A stretch of DNA of 64,000 nucleotides from Gammaproteobacteria bacterium. Lineage in GTDB: Bacteria; Pseudomonadota; Gammaproteobacteria; Arenicellales; Poriferihabitantaceae. The stretch is from NCBI GenBank assembly GCA_028066695.1, contig JALCBG010000001.1, positions 24,047 to 88,046 of the forward strand, in the 5' to 3' direction. How positions within the stretch are numbered: position 1 is the first letter of the stretch; every line of letters begins with the position of its first letter. Below are positions 33,228-43,700 of the stretch, piece by piece. The position numbers were made by a program, and so were the translations under genes. The notes beneath the pieces are model-generated. The model made no database searches. It saw only the letters and a program-made list of their open reading frames with translations, and was not told where the DNA came from.

Positions 33228-33932
33228 TTACACCCCGAGATAGCGCGCCTGCAATCCGCCGTCGGCGCGCAGCGCATCGCCGCCGCCCTCCCAAACGAGC
33301 GCGCCTTTTTCCATGATGCACAGGCGGTCGGCGAGTTCGCACAACGCGCCGAGATTTTTGTCTATCAGCAGCAGCGAAATTCCGGTCTGTTTGATTTCGC
33401 GCAACTTTTCCCAGATGGTTTTTTGCACCAGCGGCGCCAGTCCTTCGGTGGCTTCGTCCAGCACCAGCAAATGCGGGTTCAGCATCAGTGCGCGGCCGAT
33501 GGAAAGCATCTGCTGTTCGCCGCCGGAGAGTTGGCTACCCATGTTGTTCAGGCGCGGTTTTAATTGCGGGAACAATTCCAGCACGCGCTCCAAATTCCAC
33601 GGCGATTTTGCCCCGTTGTAATTCGCCGCGGCCGCGACCAGGTTTTCGCGCGCGTTTAAGTTGGGAAAAATTTGCCGGCCCTCGGGCGCAAGTCCGAGGC
33701 CCTTTTGCGCGATGCGCTGCGGCGGCAGGCCGTGGATTTTTTCGCCGCCGAAAATAATTTCGCCGCGGCGGCAGCGCAATTGCCCGGTAATCGCGCGCAC
33801 CGTGGTGGTCTTCCCCATGCCGTTGCGCCCGAGCAGTGCGACCGCCGCGCCGCGCGGCACCGCGAGGCGCATGCCGAAAAGCGCCTGGCGGCCGCCGTAA
33901 AACACGTCAATGTCTTTCACGCTCAACTGCAT
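33228..33932 (-). CDS. livF: Branched-chain amino acid-type ABC transporter ATPase LivF
   Basis: The 234-residue ATPase has Walker A GRNGMGKTTT, signature LSGGEQQML, Walker B LLVLDEATEGLAP and an EKGALVWEGGG end region, the LivF pattern. It would pair with LivG on the LivHM channel to power uptake of branched-chain amino acids, amides or urea-like solutes. The ATG at 33932 is chosen from the family N-terminus (MQLSVKDIDVFYGG). It is last in a livK-H-M-G-F run, 10 bases after livG. Confidence 0.92.
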   Translation of the reverse strand: MQLSVKDIDVFYGGRQALFGMRLAVPRGAAVALLGRNGMGKTTTVRAITGQLRCRRGEIIFGGEKIHGLPPQRIAQKGLGLAPEGRQIFPNLNARENLVAAAANYNGAKSPWNLERVLELFPQLKPRLNNMGSQLSGGEQQMLSIGRALMLNPHLLVLDEATEGLAPLVQKTIWEKLREIKQTGISLLLIDKNLGALCELADRLCIMEKGALVWEGGGDALRADGGLQARYLGV

Positions 33933-33942
33933 GCCGCGCCCG

Positions 33943-34683
33943 TTATTGCGGCGTTCCCAAATACGCGCGCTGCACTTCGGCATTGCCGCGAATTTCCGCG
34001 GTGCTTCCGGCGGCGAGAATGCGCCCGTCCACCAGCACCGAGGCGGTGTCGGCGAGCGCGAACACCGCGTCCATGTCGTGCTCTATCAGCAGCATGGCCG
34101 CGCTCCCTTTGCGTTTTTTCAGCAGCGCAATCATCGCCGCGCTTTCGCTTTTGCCGAGCCCGGCCATCGGCTCGTCCAGCAGCAGCAGTTTCGGGCGCGG
34201 CGCCAGCGCCATCGCGATTTCCAGTTGGCGGCGCACGCCGTGCGCGGCCTCGCCGGCGCGCAACTCCGCGTCATGCGCCAGTCCGACTTCCTCCAGCAAC
34301 TGCATCGCGCGCGCGCGCAAATCGGCGTCGCGCGCCAGCGGCGACCAGCAGTTAAACGAATTGCCGGCCGCGGCCAACAGCGCGAGCGTCGCGTTTTCCA
34401 GCAGGGTCATCGGCGCGATGACATCGGCGGTTTGAAAGCAGCGCGCCAGCCCGAGTTGCGCGCGCTTGTGCGCGGCCAGGCCGGTGATGTCGCGCCCGGC
34501 AAAAACGATGCGCCCGCGGTCGGGGGCGATTTCGCCGGCGAGTTGCGCCAGCAGAGTGCTTTTGCCGGCGCCGTTCGGGCCGATGACCGCGTGGATTTGC
34601 TTGTCGGCGAGCGCCAAGTCGACGCCGCGCACCGCGCGCACGCCGCCGAATTGCTTGTGCAGGTTTTGGACTTGCAGAATCAC
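33943..34683 (-). CDS. livG: Branched-chain amino acid-type ABC transporter ATPase LivG (GTG start)
   Basis: The 246-residue ATPase has Walker A GPNGAGKSTL, a Q-loop region (ARCFQTADVIAPMTLLEN), Walker B LLLLDEPMAGLG and the switch His in LLIEHDMD. The ABC signature is degenerate: AAHGVRRQLEIAMAL stands where LSHGEQRQLEIA-like residues are usual, which could weaken ATP hydrolysis at one site. The GTG start at 34683 overlaps the livM stop (GTGA); no ATG precedes the conserved start. The family call is firm and the unusual signature is directly seen. Confidence 0.92.
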   Translation of the reverse strand: MILQVQNLHKQFGGVRAVRGVDLALADKQIHAVIGPNGAGKSTLLAQLAGEIAPDRGRIVFAGRDITGLAAHKRAQLGLARCFQTADVIAPMTLLENATLALLAAAGNSFNCWSPLARDADLRARAMQLLEEVGLAHDAELRAGEAAHGVRRQLEIAMALAPRPKLLLLDEPMAGLGKSESAAMIALLKKRKGSAAMLLIEHDMDAVFALADTASVLVDGRILAAGSTAEIRGNAEVQRAYLGTPQ

Positions 34684-35639
34684 CCGCGCGTAAAAAGTTG
34701 GCCGCGCAGCACCAGCGCGATTAAAAGCGCGCCGAAAAGCAAATGCCAGTGCAGCGTGATGCCGGACAGCAATTCGGCCAGCACCAAAAACACGGCCGCG
34801 CCGACCAAGGGTCCGAACAACGCGCCGGCGCCGCCGATGATGACCATGAACAGCAACTCGGCCGAGCGCGTCCAGTCCAGCATCGCCGGGCTGACGAAGT
34901 CGGTGAAGTTGCCGAGAAAAAATCCGGCGACGCCGCACACCGCGCCGGACAGCACATAGCAGGCGAGTTGGTGGCGGTAGGCATCAAAGCCGAGCGCCCG
35001 CATGCGCGCGCGGTTGTGGCGGCAGCCGAGCAGCACGCGGCCGAAACGCGCGTGCATGAGGCGGCGCATGCCGAACAAAAACAGCGCGAGCGCGGCGAAG
35101 ACGCAGTAATACAAAACCAGCGCGTGCTCAAGTTGCAGGCCGGGGAAACTGCTGCGCCGGGTAATGACCAGTCCGTCGTCGGCGCCGTATGCGTCAATGC
35201 TGACCAGCGTGAAATACAGCATCTGCGAGAACGCCAGCGTGATCAAAATAAAATACAGTCCGCGGGTGCGCAGGCAGACCGCGCCGGTCAAAAACGCGAA
35301 AGCCGCGCTGAGCGAAACCGCCAGCGCGAGGTGCAGCGCGCCGTCATGCACTCCGTAATGCGCGGGAATGCCGACGCTGTATGCGCCGATGCCGATGTAG
35401 GCGGCGTGTCCGAGACTGACCATGCCGCCGCAACCGACCAGCAAATTTAAACTGAGCGCGGCGATTGCAAGGATCAACGCGCGCGTCAAAAGGTCCAGAT
35501 AAAAATCTTGCCCGGTGAAAAACAAAAGCGGCGGCGCGAGCAGGAGCAGCGCGGCCGCGGGCAACACGGCGCGCCGGCCGAACATTTTCGCGGGAAGTTT
35601 TGGGCGCAACTTGAAAAACGCCCGCAACGCGCCGTTCAT
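34680..35639 (-). CDS. livM: Branched-chain amino acid-type ABC transporter permease LivM
   Basis: The 319-residue membrane protein has multiple hydrophobic segments and the LivM landmarks NLLVGCGGMVSLGHAAYIGIGAY and RTRGLYFILITLAFSQMLYF. The permease loop GVAGFFLGNFTDFVSPAMLDWTRSAE is also present. It forms the channel with LivH. The ATG at 35639 overlaps the livH stop by four bases and the 3' end overlaps livG, so the four genes are tightly coupled. Confidence 0.92.
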   Translation of the reverse strand: MNGALRAFFKLRPKLPAKMFGRRAVLPAAALLLLAPPLLFFTGQDFYLDLLTRALILAIAALSLNLLVGCGGMVSLGHAAYIGIGAYSVGIPAHYGVHDGALHLALAVSLSAAFAFLTGAVCLRTRGLYFILITLAFSQMLYFTLVSIDAYGADDGLVITRRSSFPGLQLEHALVLYYCVFAALALFLFGMRRLMHARFGRVLLGCRHNRARMRALGFDAYRHQLACYVLSGAVCGVAGFFLGNFTDFVSPAMLDWTRSAELLFMVIIGGAGALFGPLVGAAVFLVLAELLSGITLHWHLLFGALLIALVLRGQLFTRG

Positions 35640-36568
35640 GTTTTCACGCCCGCGCCGGCCGGCGCGAAAAGTCCGCGCGGTTTCAGCGCCAGAACGCATG
35701 CCATCAGCACATACACCGACATCGCCGACAGCGCCGGCGCCGCGGTCTCGGCGGCCGCGCCCGGCAAAAACAGTTTCAGCAAGTCGTCCAAATAGGCGCG
35801 CCCGAGCGTGTCTATGAAGCCGATCAAAAGCGCCGCGCAAAACGCGCCCTTGACCGAGCCGATGCCGCCGACTATGACCACCACGAACGCGATGATGATG
35901 ATTTCGCCGCCCATGCCGATGCTCGCTTCGGTCAGCGGCGCGATCAACGCGCCGGCCAGGCCGGCGAGCGCGGCGCCGATGGCGAACACCAGCAGATAGA
36001 GGCGGTCAATGTTGACGCCGAGCGCGGCCGCCATCGCGCGGTTGGAGGCGCCGGCGCGAATCAGCATGCCGAGCCGCGAGCGCGTCACCAAAAAATACAT
36101 GCCGGCCGCGACCAGCAAGCCGCACATAATGATCAGCAAACGGTAACGCGGCACGCCGACACCGCCGATGTCCACGCGCCCTTCCAGCGCGGCCGGCAGC
36201 GCGATGGCCGCGCCGGCCGGACCCCATACCAGATGCGCCAACTCGTCAAAAATCAAAATGAGTCCGTAGGTGACCAGCACTTGCTCCAAGTGGCCGCGCG
36301 CGTAGAGTTTGCGCGCGATGCATCTTTCCACCAGCGCGCCGGCGGCGAAAGTCGCGGCGGCCGCGGCGAGCACCGCGAGAAAAAACGAGCCGCTCACCGC
36401 CGCCACCGTGGCGCAGACGAACGCGCCGAGCATGTAGAACGAGCCGTGCGACAGGTTGATGAAATCCATGATGCCGAAAATCAGCGACAACCCGGCCGCC
36501 AGCAAAAACAGCAGCAAGCCGAGTTGCAGGCCGTTCAGCAGTTGCGCGAAAAGGAGATGCCAGTCCAT
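35636..36568 (-). CDS. livH: Branched-chain amino acid-type ABC transporter permease LivH
   Basis: The 310-residue permease starts MDWHLLFAQLLNGLQLGLLLFLLAAGLSLIFGIMDFINLSHGSFYMLGAF, the classic LivH N-terminus, with about eight membrane segments. The conserved AAALGVNIDRLYLLVFAIGAALAGLAGAL loop contacts the ATPases. It is 94 bases downstream of livK; the gap holds hairpins that may raise livK expression over the membrane genes. Confidence 0.93.
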   Translation of the reverse strand: MDWHLLFAQLLNGLQLGLLLFLLAAGLSLIFGIMDFINLSHGSFYMLGAFVCATVAAVSGSFFLAVLAAAAATFAAGALVERCIARKLYARGHLEQVLVTYGLILIFDELAHLVWGPAGAAIALPAALEGRVDIGGVGVPRYRLLIIMCGLLVAAGMYFLVTRSRLGMLIRAGASNRAMAAALGVNIDRLYLLVFAIGAALAGLAGALIAPLTEASIGMGGEIIIIAFVVVIVGGIGSVKGAFCAALLIGFIDTLGRAYLDDLLKLFLPGAAAETAAPALSAMSVYVLMACVLALKPRGLFAPAGAGVKT

Positions 36569-36616
36569 CTCAGCAAGAAGGCGTCAAAAAAAGCGTCGCA
36601 AAAACGCCGGCAAAAA

Positions 36617-36643
36617 CAAAAAGCGCCGCGGAAAATCGCCGGT
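36617..36643. repeat. Dispersed intergenic repeat, copy A
   Basis: This 27-base element contains CCGCGGAAAAT followed by CGCCGGT. It shares most positions with elements at 63783, 63888 and (reversed) 58936. It lies between livK and livH. Its function is unknown. Confidence 0.6.
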
Positions 36644-36673
36644 CAATTAACCGGCGCGCGCGCTAGCGCGCGC
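36638..36673 (-). terminator. Two hairpins at the livK-livH junction, possible attenuator or mRNA stabiliser
   Basis: A perfect 18-base palindrome (36656-36673, centre CTAG) contains the livK stop codon. It is followed by a GCCGGT/ACCGGC stem-loop (36638-36655) and then T-rich tracts on the minus strand. Such structures after binding-protein genes often protect the 3' end or partly terminate. This role is inferred. Confidence 0.45.
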
Positions 36674-37886
36674 AGTCCGCGGCATACGGGTCCTGGTGGC
36701 CGCGGTAGACCAAGTCGGTGATGCGCGTGGTCCAGTTGCCGTCGGCGTCCTCCACCACTTCGCGCAGGTAGAAATTCTGCACCGGAAAGTGGTTGTTGCC
36801 GAAACGGAAATCGCCGCGCACCGAGGCAAAATCGGCGCGCCGCAGCGCCGCGCGCACCGCGTCGCGGTCGCGCAAATCGCCGCCGGTGGCGCGCAGCGCG
36901 CTGTCAATTAACATGACGCTGTCATACGACTGCGCCGCGTAAAACGACGGATAGTTGCCGTGCCGCGCCTTGAAATCCGCGACGAATTTTTTGTTCGCCG
37001 CATTGTCCAGATCGGGCGCCCAGAACATGGTGCTGTTGGAGCCGAGCACGCCCTCAATGCCGGCCGCCTGCAGCCGCGGCAGCGAAAGGGAGTCCACGGT
37101 AAACACGCTGTATAACGGCAGGCGGTCTTTCAGCCCGGCCTGCTGATATTGCTTGAGGAACGCGCCGCCGGCGCTGCCCGGATAAAAAATGAACAGGCCG
37201 TCGGCGCCCGAGGCCGCGGCTTTCGCCAATTCCGCGGAGAAATCCAATTGCCGGTCGCGCCCCCATTTGGTCATGTCGCGCCCGACCACGCGCCCGCGAA
37301 AAGTGCGCTCAACGCCGGCCAGCATGTTTTTTCCGGCGGCGTAATTCGGCAGCATCACATACAGCGACTTCACGCCGCGCCGGTTCAGCACCTCACCGAG
37401 CGCCATCGGCGTCTGGTCGTTCTGCCAGGAAGTGGAGAAAAAGTTTTGGTGGCATCCCTTGCCGGCGAGTTGCGACGGGCCCGCGTTCGCGCTGATCAGA
37501 AATTTATCCGCGTCAAAAACCGTCTTCGCCGAAGCGAGCAGCACATGCGACCAGATGTAACCGGCGACAAAATCCACGCGCTCGCGCTTGATCAGTTTGC
37601 CGGTCTTTTGCCTGCCGATTTCCGGCTTGAACGCGTCGTCCTCAAAAAACACGCGAACTTCGCGCCCGGCCATTTTTCCGCCGAGATGCTCCAGCGCGAG
37701 TTCCACGGCGTTTTTCATGTCGGCGCCGATGACGCCGGCCGGCGTGGTCAGCGTGGTGACGAAACCGATTTTTACCGGCGCATCGTCCGCGGCGGCGCGG
37801 GTTGCAAAAGTTCCGGTGAAAAGCGTCGTAACAAAAAGCGCCGCGGAAACGACGGCGGCGGCGGGAGTTTTCTTTGCGGCGGACAT
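36663..37886 (-). CDS. ABC transporter periplasmic substrate-binding protein (LivK-like)
   Basis: The 407-residue protein has a signal peptide (hydrophobic run AAAVVSAALFVTTLFTG, cleavage near TRAAADDA). A type I periplasmic binding fold of the Peripla_BP_6 group follows: VKIGFVTTLTTPAGVIGADMKNAVELA near residue 38 and VDFVAGYIWSHVLLA near 105. It captures the solute for LivHMGF. The ligand cannot be read from sequence; branched-chain amino acids, amides, urea or aromatic acids are all possible. It leads the cluster and has a -10-like element 43 bases upstream. The DNA of its signal peptide carries an 18-base match to the dispersed CCGCGGAAA repeat. Confidence 0.88.
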   Translation of the reverse strand: MSAAKKTPAAAVVSAALFVTTLFTGTFATRAAADDAPVKIGFVTTLTTPAGVIGADMKNAVELALEHLGGKMAGREVRVFFEDDAFKPEIGRQKTGKLIKRERVDFVAGYIWSHVLLASAKTVFDADKFLISANAGPSQLAGKGCHQNFFSTSWQNDQTPMALGEVLNRRGVKSLYVMLPNYAAGKNMLAGVERTFRGRVVGRDMTKWGRDRQLDFSAELAKAAASGADGLFIFYPGSAGGAFLKQYQQAGLKDRLPLYSVFTVDSLSLPRLQAAGIEGVLGSNSTMFWAPDLDNAANKKFVADFKARHGNYPSFYAAQSYDSVMLIDSALRATGGDLRDRDAVRAALRRADFASVRGDFRFGNNHFPVQNFYLREVVEDADGNWTTRITDLVYRGHQDPYAADCAR

Positions 37887-37928
37887 GGCTGGGCTGCTCC
37901 TGAGGAAACGGGAAAATGGGGAGGCGCG

Positions 37929-37937
37929 ATTGTAGCC
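37929..37937 (-). promoter_or_regulatory. Probable -10 element (GGCTACAAT) of the liv operon
   Basis: GGCTACAAT on the minus strand lies about 43 bases before the livK ATG, and an AGGAG Shine-Dalgarno lies about 11 bases before it. The same hexamer context occurs before rpsO. Confidence 0.5.
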
Positions 37938-37959
37938 GCCTCCCCCGCCCGCGGGGCGA

Positions 37960-39384
37960 TTAACTTTTCGCCCGCCCCGACATCGCGTAGTGCAGCGCGC
38001 CGCCGAGGGCGGCGCCGATGATCCAGCCGTAGCCGCTGAGGTTGGCGAAGCCCGGGTACCACACGGTGGAAACCGCGAACACCGCTGCGATCGCCAGCGC
38101 GATCAGCGCGCGGCGGTTCCAGCCGCCGTCGTAGTAATACTTGCCGGACGGGTCGGTGGAGAACAACTGCTGAATGTCCAGTTGCTGTTCTTTGATCAGG
38201 TAGTAGTCCACGATCATGATTCCGTAGACCGGGGCGAGGATTGCGCCGAGCGTGTTGACGAACGGAAACACGCCCATCTTTGACACCACCGAGACCCACA
38301 GCACCGCAAGCACAAACCCGGCGAGCGCGGTGATCATCCCGCCGCCGCGGAAATTGATCTTGCGCGGCGCGAGGTTCGCGAGATCGTAGGCCGGCGGAAT
38401 GAAGTTGGCGACCATGTTGATGCCGACGGTGGCGGTGAAAAACGCGAAGGCGGCGACGATGGTCAGCGGCAGGCTGTCCACGCGCTCCACCATTTGCGTC
38501 GGCTCGGTCAGCGTCTCGCCGAACACCGCGACCGAGCCGGCGGTGACGATCAGCGCGATGAACGAGAACAGGATAATGTTGCCGACCAGGCCGAACAGGT
38601 TGCCCTTGCGCATTTCGGCCTCGCTTTTGACGAAGCGCGAGAAGTCGCCGAAGTTGATGACCACCGCGGCGAAGTAGGCGACCATGGTGCCGAAGATGGC
38701 GAAGAACGCGGCGAGCGCGCCGCCGCTTGCATTGCCGCGGCCGGAGAAGATGTCGCCAACTTCGGCGAGCAGTCCGCCGCCGGCCTGAAACCAGATGACC
38801 GCCATCAGCACGAGCATGACCGCATACACGGCCGGCCCGGCGAAGTTGAGGAAGCGGCGAATCGGATCAATGCCGTTCCAAAACAGCCACACTTGAAAGG
38901 CCGCGACCAGAACCAGCGAAAACCAGCCGCTCGCGCTCATGCCGAGCAGCGCCGGCGCGGACGAGGCGCCGGTCAGCGAGCGAACCAGCAGGTCCACCGC
39001 GGTGGAGGCGAAATAGGTTTGTGCGCCATACCAAAAAATCGCGACCACGCCGCGCACCATCGCCGGAAAATTCGCGCCGATAACGCCCATACTGGCGCGC
39101 GCGAACACCGGATAGGGAATGCCGTGTTTGACGCTCGGGCTGCCGGAGAGGTTGACCAGCCACATGATGAAAAAGCCGGCGAGAATGATCGCGGCGAACA
39201 CCGCCCAGCCGTTCAGTCCGTAAGCGAGAAACAGCGAGGCGGCGAGGGTGTAACCGAACAAACTCTGCACGTCGTTTGCCCAGACATTAAAGATCTCAAA
39301 CCAGCCCCAGGTTTTTTGATTGGGCGGGGTCGGCGCGAGGTCGCTGTTATACAGCCTCGGATCTTTGCGGGTGATTTCGGTCAT
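37960..39384 (-). CDS. NCS1-family nucleobase/hydantoin-type permease
   Basis: The 474-residue protein has about 12 membrane segments. Its N-terminal [31 protein letters not shown] is diagnostic of the NCS1 family (purines, pyrimidines, allantoin, hydantoin, thiamine precursors). [25 protein letters not shown] and the C-terminal [21 protein letters not shown] also fit. It imports its substrate with Na+ or H+ across the inner membrane. The exact nucleobase cannot be assigned. It lies on the same strand just upstream of the liv operon, which may reflect a joint nitrogen-scavenging role. A TATAAT lies 34 bases upstream. Confidence 0.9.
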   Translation of the reverse strand: MTEITRKDPRLYNSDLAPTPPNQKTWGWFEIFNVWANDVQSLFGYTLAASLFLAYGLNGWAVFAAIILAGFFIMWLVNLSGSPSVKHGIPYPVFARASMGVIGANFPAMVRGVVAIFWYGAQTYFASTAVDLLVRSLTGASSAPALLGMSASGWFSLVLVAAFQVWLFWNGIDPIRRFLNFAGPAVYAVMLVLMAVIWFQAGGGLLAEVGDIFSGRGNASGGALAAFFAIFGTMVAYFAAVVINFGDFSRFVKSEAEMRKGNLFGLVGNIILFSFIALIVTAGSVAVFGETLTEPTQMVERVDSLPLTIVAAFAFFTATVGINMVANFIPPAYDLANLAPRKINFRGGGMITALAGFVLAVLWVSVVSKMGVFPFVNTLGAILAPVYGIMIVDYYLIKEQQLDIQQLFSTDPSGKYYYDGGWNRRALIALAIAAVFAVSTVWYPGFANLSGYGWIIGAALGGALHYAMSGRAKS

Positions 39385-39417
39385 GGCAGCATTCGCAGGT
39401 GGGTGAAAGGAGCGGCG

Positions 39418-39423
39418 ATTATA
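39418..39423 (-). promoter_or_regulatory. Probable -10 element (TATAAT) of the NCS1 permease gene
   Basis: A perfect TATAAT on the minus strand is placed for a leader of about 27 bases. No clear -35 was recognised. It is divergent from the carA promoter. Confidence 0.5.
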
Positions 39424-39448
39424 GCGGTGAATGGCGGCGCGACGCGGC

Positions 39449-39477
39449 TTGCGCGACCGCCGCCGGGCGGATATACT
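39449..39477 (+). promoter_or_regulatory. Sigma-70-type promoter of carAB-greA
   Basis: TTGCGC (39449-39454) and TATACT (39472-39477) are separated by exactly 17 bases. Transcription would start near 39484, only about 3 bases before the carA ATG at 39487. Confidence 0.65.
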
Positions 39478-39486
39478 CCGCCCGCC

Positions 39487-40710
39487 ATGGCGAAGTCAGT
39501 GGGAAAAAATCGGGGAAAAAACCGCCCCGCTCCCGTTAACTTCCCCGTTAACTCCCCCCCGGCCCTGCTCGTTCTGGAGGACGGCAGCGTTTTTCGCGGA
39601 ACTTCCGCCGGCGCGGACGGCCTCGCCGCCGGCGAGGTGGTGTTCAACACCGCCCTGTGCGGCTACCAGGAAATCCTCACCGACCCGTCCTACGCGCGCC
39701 AACTGGTGACGCTGACCTGCGCGCATATCGGCAATGTCGGCGCGAACGCGCAGGACTTTGAATCGCGCCGCGTGTTTTGCGCCGGGCTGATCGTCAAAAA
39801 CATCCCGCAACTGCACTGCAACTGGCGCGCCGAGACGAGTCTGCCCGAGTATTTGCGCGAGCACGATGTGGTGGCGATTTGCGATGTGGACACGCGCCGG
39901 CTGACGCGGTTGCTGCGCATCAAGGGCGCGCAGCGCGGCGCGGTGGTCGCCGGCGCGAACGCCGACTCGGAAAAGAGTTTGCAACTCGCGCTGGAAGCGG
40001 CGCGCGCGTTTCCGGGACTGGCCGGCATGGACTTGGCGCGCGAAGTCAGCGCCGAGAAACCCTACCAATGGAGCGGCGGCGGCGAGTGGCGCGACGGCGA
40101 ATACGCGGCCGCGCCGCCGGAGAAATTTCGCGTGGTCGCATGCGATTACGGCGTCAAGCACAACATCCTGCGCCAACTGGCGATGCGCGGCTGCGCGATT
40201 GAAGTGTTGCCGGCGCGCGCCACCGCGGAGGAAATTCTGAATCGCAAACCGGACGGCGTGTTTCTCTCCAACGGGCCCGGCGACCCGGCGCCGTGCGGCT
40301 ACGCGGTGGACGCGATTCGCGAATTGCTGGCGCGCAAGGTGCCGCTGTTCGGCATCTGCCTCGGCCACCAGTTGCTCGCGCTGGCCGGCGGCGCGCAGAC
40401 CGAAAAAATGAAATTCGGCCACCACGGCGCGAACCACCCGGTGCGCGATCTGGACAGCGGGCGCGTGCTGATCACCAGCCAGAACCACGGCTTTGCGGTG
40501 CGCGCCGAATCGCTGCCGGAGCACACCCGCGTCACCCACATTTCGCTTTTTGACGGCAGCGTGCAGGGGCTGGAGCGGCTGGACGCGCCGGCGTTTTCGT
40601 TTCAGGGGCATCCGGAGGCGAGCCCGGGCCCGCACGACGCGGCCGATTTGTTCGACAAATTCGCCGGCATGATGGCGGCGAACATGGCCGCCGGGGCGCG
40701 GCATGCCTAA
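39487..40710 (+). CDS. carA: Carbamoyl-phosphate synthase small subunit
   Basis: CarA supplies ammonia from glutamine to CarB for arginine and pyrimidine synthesis. The 407-residue protein has [42 protein letters not shown] and the class I glutaminase site [13 protein letters not shown]. The His-Glu partner lies in [16 protein letters not shown]. Compared with typical ~380-residue CarA it has an N-terminal extension of about 25 basic/Pro-rich residues if the ATG at 39487 is used; no other ATG precedes the conserved part. It overlaps carB by 8 bases. Confidence 0.96.
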   Translation: MAKSVGKNRGKNRPAPVNFPVNSPPALLVLEDGSVFRGTSAGADGLAAGEVVFNTALCGYQEILTDPSYARQLVTLTCAHIGNVGANAQDFESRRVFCAGLIVKNIPQLHCNWRAETSLPEYLREHDVVAICDVDTRRLTRLLRIKGAQRGAVVAGANADSEKSLQLALEAARAFPGLAGMDLAREVSAEKPYQWSGGGEWRDGEYAAAPPEKFRVVACDYGVKHNILRQLAMRGCAIEVLPARATAEEILNRKPDGVFLSNGPGDPAPCGYAVDAIRELLARKVPLFGICLGHQLLALAGGAQTEKMKFGHHGANHPVRDLDSGRVLITSQNHGFAVRAESLPEHTRVTHISLFDGSVQGLERLDAPAFSFQGHPEASPGPHDAADLFDKFAGMMAANMAAGARHA

Positions 40711-43700
40711 GCGCGACGACATTCATTCGGTGCTGATCATCGGCGCCGGGCCGATCATCATCGGGCAGGCATGCGAGTTTGATTATTCCGGCGCGCAGGC
40801 CTGCAAGGCGCTGCGCGAGGAAGGCTGCCGCGTCATTCTGGTCAATTCCAATCCGGCGACCATCATGACCGATCCGGACTTCGCCGACGACACTTACATA
40901 GAACCGCTGGACAGCGGCACGCTGCGCGCGATCATTGAGAAAGAGCGCCCGGACGCGCTGCTGCCGACCATGGGCGGGCAGACCGCGCTGAACTGCGCGC
41001 TGGATTTAAAGCGGCTCGGCGTGCTGGACGAATTCGGCGTGGAGATGATCGGCGCGAGCGCCGAGTCCATTGACAAGGCCGAAGACCGCCGCCTGTTTCG
41101 CAGCGCGATGCAGCGCATCGGCCTTGACACGGTGCGCGGCGAAATCGCCTCGTCGCTGAGCGAAGCGCATGCGGTGCTGGAAAGCGTCGGCTTTCCGGCG
41201 ATCATCCGCCCGTCGTTCACGCTCGGCGGCAGCGGCGGCGGCGCGGCTTACAACATGGACGAGTTTGACGAAATCTGCCGGCGCGGGCTGGCCGCGTCTC
41301 CGACCGGCAAACTGCTGGTGGAGGAAAGCATCCTCGGCTGGAAGGAATTTGAAATGGAAGTGGTGCGCGACCGCGCCGACAACTGCATCATCGTCTGCGC
41401 GATTGAAAACTTTGACCCGGTCGGCGTGCACACCGGCGACTCCATCACGCTCGCGCCGGCGCAGACGCTCACCGACAAGGAATACCAGGTGATGCGCGAC
41501 GCGAGCATCGCGGTGCTGCGCGAAATCGGCGTGGACACCGGCGGCTCCAATGTGCAGTTCGCGCAGGATCCGAAAGACGGAACTTTTCGCATCATTGAAA
41601 TGAATCCGCGCGTGTCGCGCTCGTCGGCGCTCGCTTCCAAGGCGACCGGTTTTCCGATTGCAAAAGTCGCGGCGAAACTCGCGCTCGGTTTTACGCTGGA
41701 CGAACTGCAAAACGACATCACCGGCGGCGCCACCCCGGCCTCGTTTGAGCCGAGCATTGATTATGTCGTCACCAAGATCCCGCGGTTTGATTTTGAAAAA
41801 TTTCCGCAGGCCGACGCGTCGCTGACCACGCAGATGAAATCGGTCGGCGAAGTCATGGCGATCGGGCGCACCTTTCAGGAGTCTTTTCAAAAAGCGCTGC
41901 GCGGGCTGGAGACCGGCGCCGACGGTCTGGACGAGCGCGCGCCGCCAAAACCATCCGCGGCCGCGGACGCGCCGGAAGACGCCGACGAGGAAGAATTGGC
42001 CGCGCGTTTGCGCGTGCCGGGCGCCGAGCGACCGTGGCATCTGGCCGAGGCGTTTCGGCGCGGCATGAGCATTGATGAGGCGTATGAAATCTGCAAGATT
42101 GACAAATGGTTTTTGGCGCAACTCGCCGATTTGGTCGCGACCGAGTCGCGCATCGCCAAATCCGCCGGCAAAACATCCTCGCTCGCGCCGCATGAATTGC
42201 GCGAGTGGAAACAAAAAGGCTTCTCCGACCGGCGCATCGCCGCGCTGCTGCAAAGCGACGAGGGCGAAGTGCGCGCGCGCCGCGAAAGCGAAAACATTCA
42301 CCCGGTGTTCAAGCGCGTGGATTCCTGCGCGGCCGAATTTGACGCGGCGACCGCGTATCTGTATTCCAGTTACGACGAGGAATGCGAAGCCGCGCCGACC
42401 GGCCGCAAAAAAATCATGATCCTCGGCGGCGGCCCGAACCGCATCGGCCAGGGAATTGAATTTGACTACTGCTGCGTGCACGCCTCCATGGCGCTGCGCG
42501 AGGCCGGTTTTGAAACCATCATGGTCAACTGCAATCCGGAAACGGTGTCCACCGATTACGACACCTCCGACCGGCTGTATTTTGAGCCGCTGACTCTGGA
42601 GGATGTGCTGGAAGTCGCGCGCGTGGAAAAACCGGCCGGCGTCATCGTGCAATACGGCGGGCAGACGCCGCTGAAACTCGCGCGCGCGCTGGCGCGCGCC
42701 GGCCTGCCGGTCATCGGCACTTCGCCGGATTCCATTCACCGCGCCGAAGACCGCAAGTTTTTCCGCCAATTGCTGGAAGACCTCGGCCTGCGCCAGCCGC
42801 CCAACGCCACCACATTGGACCCCGAAGACGCGCGCGCGCTCGCCGAACGCATCGGTTATCCGCTGATGGTGCGCCCGTCCTATGTGCTCGGCGGGCGCGC
42901 CATGGAAATCGTGCGCAACGAGGAAGAGTTGCTCGGCTACATGCGCGACGCGCCGCCGCAAACGCAGGCCGGGCACGACTCGCCGCTGCTGCTGGACCGC
43001 TTCCTCGCCGACGCGATTGAAGTGGATGTGGACGCGGTGTGCGACGGCAAAGAAGTGCTGATCGGCGGCATCATGCAGCACATTGAGGAGGCCGGCGTGC
43101 ATTCCGGCGATTCGGCATGCGCGCTGCCACCGTTCAGTTTGTCCGCGGAAATGCAAACGGAATTGCGCCGCCAGACGCGCGAGTTGGCGCTGGCGCTCGG
43201 CGTGGTCGGGCTGATGAATGTGCAGTTCGCGGTGCAGGGCGGCGACATCTATGTGCTGGAAGTAAACCCGCGCGCCGCGCGCACCGTGCCGTTCGTCTCC
43301 AAGGCGACCGCGCGCCCGCTCGCCAAGATCGCGGCGCACTGCATGACCGGCGCGAGTTTGGCCTCGCAAAACCTGTCCGCCGATGATGATGACCAAAGCG
43401 CGCCGCCGTTTTGCGCGGTCAAGGAGGCGGTGTTTCCGTTCATCAAATTTCCCGGCGTGGATCCGGCGCTCGGCCCCGAGATGAAAAGCACCGGCGAAGT
43501 CATGGGAATCGGCGACACTTTCGGCGAGGCTTTCGGCAAGGCGCAGCGCGCGACCGGGCTGGACATTCCGCGCGGCGGCAGCGCGCTTCTGAGTTTAAAA
43601 ACCGAAGACCAGGCGCCGGCCGCCGGCATCGCGCGCGAACTGGCCGCGGCCGGCTTTTCGCTGGCCGCGACCGAGGGCACCGCGGCCGCGCTCGCCGAGG

